Shown piece after piece: positions 5,789 to 7,172 of a DNA stretch of 7,172 nt (its first letter is position 1; the number at the start of each line of letters is the position of its first letter). The notes under the pieces were generated by a model. The model was not told the DNA's origin. It did not search any database and saw nothing but the letters and a program-made list of their open reading frames with translations. The translations under genes were made by a program, and so were the position numbers. The stretch is from Candidatus Mediterraneibacter colneyensis (GTDB lineage Bacteria > Bacillota > Clostridia > Lachnospirales > Lachnospiraceae), in the NCBI GenBank assembly GCA_019114745.1, contig DXEY01000091.1, forward strand, positions 1 to 7,172. Reading direction: 5' to 3'.

Positions 5789-7042
5789 ATGAAGCTCAGG
5801 CAATTATCTGTGATGGTAAAGAAGAATCCGGTTTTTTTGAGATCCGGGATATTGGCGGCGGCATCTGTCGTATGTTTTGCATGCATTTATATGTGGGACA
5901 ACAGCCGGGCGCTCATGACAAATGAATCCGGCCAGGCAGTCCTTAAACGAGGGGAAGCCGGGGACGACCGGGTGCAGGAGCTGGAAGCAGATATCGGAGG
6001 CATTGAGGAAAATCTGGAGGTTGAGATATCGGGAAAAGCATATGGAGAGGAAGAACTGGATGAGGTTTTTCAGCAGGCACAAGAAGCTCTGCCCCTTCTG
6101 ATATCAGGGAACAATGGAGATCTCAGTGAAGTGAGAGAGCCGCTCGATCTGATCACTGAGATACCGGATACGGGGATCTCGGTATCCTGGGAGACCGATC
6201 CGCATGACGTGATCAGCGCCGACGGAACTATCAGGGAAGAGAATCTGACAGAGGAAGGCGCCGTGGTAAAACTGACGGCGGCTCTGAAGTACGGAAGCAG
6301 GGTGCAGTACTGTGAACTGTATGCGCATGTATTTCCTCCCGTAATCAGTCCGAGTGAGAAGCTGATCCGGGAGCTTGAGGAAAAGACAGTGGAGTCGGAT
6401 GAGGCGACAAAGACAGAGGAGTACATGATACTCCCCGGAGAGATCGGCGGAGAGACGGTCAGGTGGAGTTTTCCAGCAGACAGACGGGCGTATGCCGTCC
6501 TGATACTGGGGATCGGCATATCCTGTATGCTTGCCGTATCGGACAGACAGAGGAAAAAGGAAGAGGAAAAGCGGACGGCACGCCAGATGCAGATCGATTA
6601 TCCGCAGATCATTAATAAGTTCAACCTTTATATCAGAGCAGGGATGACCGTACGGAAAGCATGGTTCCTTATCGTTCAGGATTATGAGAGAAGGAACGGC
6701 AGCAGGAAGAAGAGAAAGGCGTATGAGGAGATGGCTGCTGCCATGTATCAGATCAGGGGAGGACTGCCGGAGGGGGAATGCTATGAGAATTACGGAGCCC
6801 GCTGTAAAGAGCAGTCCTACCGCAAATTCGGGATGATGCTGTCGCAGAATCTCAGAAAAGGTTCAGGAGGTCTTACAGACCTTCTGGAAAGAGAGGCAGA
6901 AGAGGCGTTTGAGGATCGCAGAAAACTGGCAAAAAAACTTGGAGAAGAGGCAGGGACGAAACTGATGATACCTTTGTTCCTGATGCTGATCATTGTCTTT
7001 GCAGTTATGATCGTACCTGCATTTTTCTCTATACAGATTTAA
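5789..7042 (+). CDS. tadC: TadC-like platform protein with an inserted Ig-like domain
   Basis: A 417-residue protein. A first membrane helix (about residues 17-36) is followed by about 195 residues expected outside the membrane, then a second helix (233-251), a cytoplasmic T2SSF domain (about 265-390) and a last helix (391-412). The T2SSF part shows DYPQIINKFNLYIRAGMTVR (270-289) and MMLSQNLRKGSGGLTDLLE (349-367). In the outer part, SVSWETDPHDVISADGTI (131-148) followed by VVKLTAALKYGSRVQYCELY (159-178) resembles the atrophied bacterial Ig-like domain; the preceding stretch is acidic and probably helical. I recall this layout in Lachnospiraceae Tad loci. The start is ATG 5789 with AGAGG (5779-5783) five bases upstream; the longer frame from TTG 5762 has no RBS. 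It probably pairs with the TadB-like protein. Confidence 0.85.
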   Translation: MKLRQLSVMVKKNPVFLRSGILAAASVVCFACIYMWDNSRALMTNESGQAVLKRGEAGDDRVQELEADIGGIEENLEVEISGKAYGEEELDEVFQQAQEALPLLISGNNGDLSEVREPLDLITEIPDTGISVSWETDPHDVISADGTIREENLTEEGAVVKLTAALKYGSRVQYCELYAHVFPPVISPSEKLIRELEEKTVESDEATKTEEYMILPGEIGGETVRWSFPADRRAYAVLILGIGISCMLAVSDRQRKKEEEKRTARQMQIDYPQIINKFNLYIRAGMTVRKAWFLIVQDYERRNGSRKKRKAYEEMAAAMYQIRGGLPEGECYENYGARCKEQSYRKFGMMLSQNLRKGSGGLTDLLEREAEEAFEDRRKLAKKLGEEAGTKLMIPLFLMLIIVFAVMIVPAFFSIQI

Positions 7043-7053
7043 CAGATCATGAC

Positions 7054-7061
7054 AAAGGAGG
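7054..7061 (+). promoter_or_regulatory. Strong RBS of the last, partial gene
   Basis: AAAGGAGG at 7054-7061 is a full-strength Shine-Dalgarno sequence. It decides between two in-frame ATGs: 7062 directly abuts it, while 7068 stands six bases away and is preferred. It is the strongest RBS in the pilus operon, as would suit a gene whose product is needed in many copies. Confidence 0.75.
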
Positions 7062-7067
7062 ATGTCT

Positions 7068-7172
7068 ATGGGAAAATTTTCAGGATACATAAAACGGAAA
7101 GCAGCCGCATTCAGAGGGAAGTGGAAGGATGTTCCCGCATTCAGTAAAACAGTGCAGGGGATCACGGTGATC
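7068..7172 (+). CDS. Start of a small basic protein, possibly a Flp-type pilin (partial)
   Basis: Only the first 35 codons are present; the frame runs open off the window edge. The visible sequence is rich in Lys and Arg (MGKFSGYIKRKAAAFRGK), then ends VQGITVI. A basic N-terminal leader followed by a G-x-x-V-I stretch is what a Flp-type prepilin would show just before its hydrophobic helix, and the place after tadC with a very strong RBS fits a pilin gene. The hydrophobic segment and cleavage-site glutamate are beyond the window, so the pilin call is inference. It follows tadC by 25 bases and belongs to the same operon. Confidence 0.6.
   Translation, partial: MGKFSGYIKRKAAAFRGKWKDVPAFSKTVQGITVI

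Noticed and set aside
5189..5803. A 204-codon open frame on the - strand across tadB
   Set aside because: It lies opposite a well-supported T2SSF coding region, has a His/Arg-rich low-quality translation and no recognisable domain; it is a shadow frame. The same holds for the other minus-strand frames, such as 699-1193 and 3231-3782.

Overview
The window looks like chromosome of a Gram-positive, low-to-mid GC member of the Clostridia, most likely a Lachnospiraceae-type gut anaerobe. The reasons are strong AGGAGG-like ribosome binding sites, consensus sigma-A promoters, occasional GTG and TTG starts, a BofA-family protein, and a Tad/Flp pilus ATPase locus of the kind found in that family. This placement is inferred from protein character, not from a search. 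All supported genes lie on the + strand and no RNA gene, mobile element or CRISPR array was seen.

Left part (1-2572): an AT-rich leader carries a consensus promoter (30-58). It drives a tight cluster of a four-helix DUF2975 membrane protein (YoaS-like), a 72-residue Cro/C1 helix-turn-helix regulator (YozG-like) and a large polytopic DUF4153/DUF4173 membrane protein. After an 86-base gap comes a small two-helix BofA-family protein with a TTG start. The first three genes are coupled by stop/RBS or stop/start overlaps and probably form a membrane-protein-plus-regulator module whose signal is unknown.

Junction (2573-2777): an imperfect long hairpin, probably a terminator, overlaps a near-consensus sigma-A promoter so that the descending arm of the hairpin is the promoter spacer. 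A possible 28-codon leader ORF with its own RBS ends in an ATGA overlap with the first pilus gene.

Right part (2778-7172): a Tad (tight adherence/Flp type IVc pilus) operon: TadZ/CpaE-like localisation ATPase, TadA/CpaF motor ATPase, TadB-like platform protein, TadC-like platform protein with an Ig-like domain inserted between its first two membrane segments, and the first 35 codons of a small protein that could be a pilin-like subunit. TadZ would place the machine, CpaF powers it, and the TadB/TadC pair forms the membrane platform. The prepilin peptidase, CpaB-type protein and pilins are not inside the window.

The least ordinary points are the tadB start (coding-like sequence extends upstream of the first usable ATG with no normal start codon), the fused terminator/promoter, the leader ORF before tadZ, the degenerate phosphoacceptor and nucleotide-binding motifs of TadZ, and the Ig-like insertion in TadC. 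I do not see evidence for a wholly new system; the window is mainly a Gram-positive Tad locus next to a poorly characterised membrane/regulator module.
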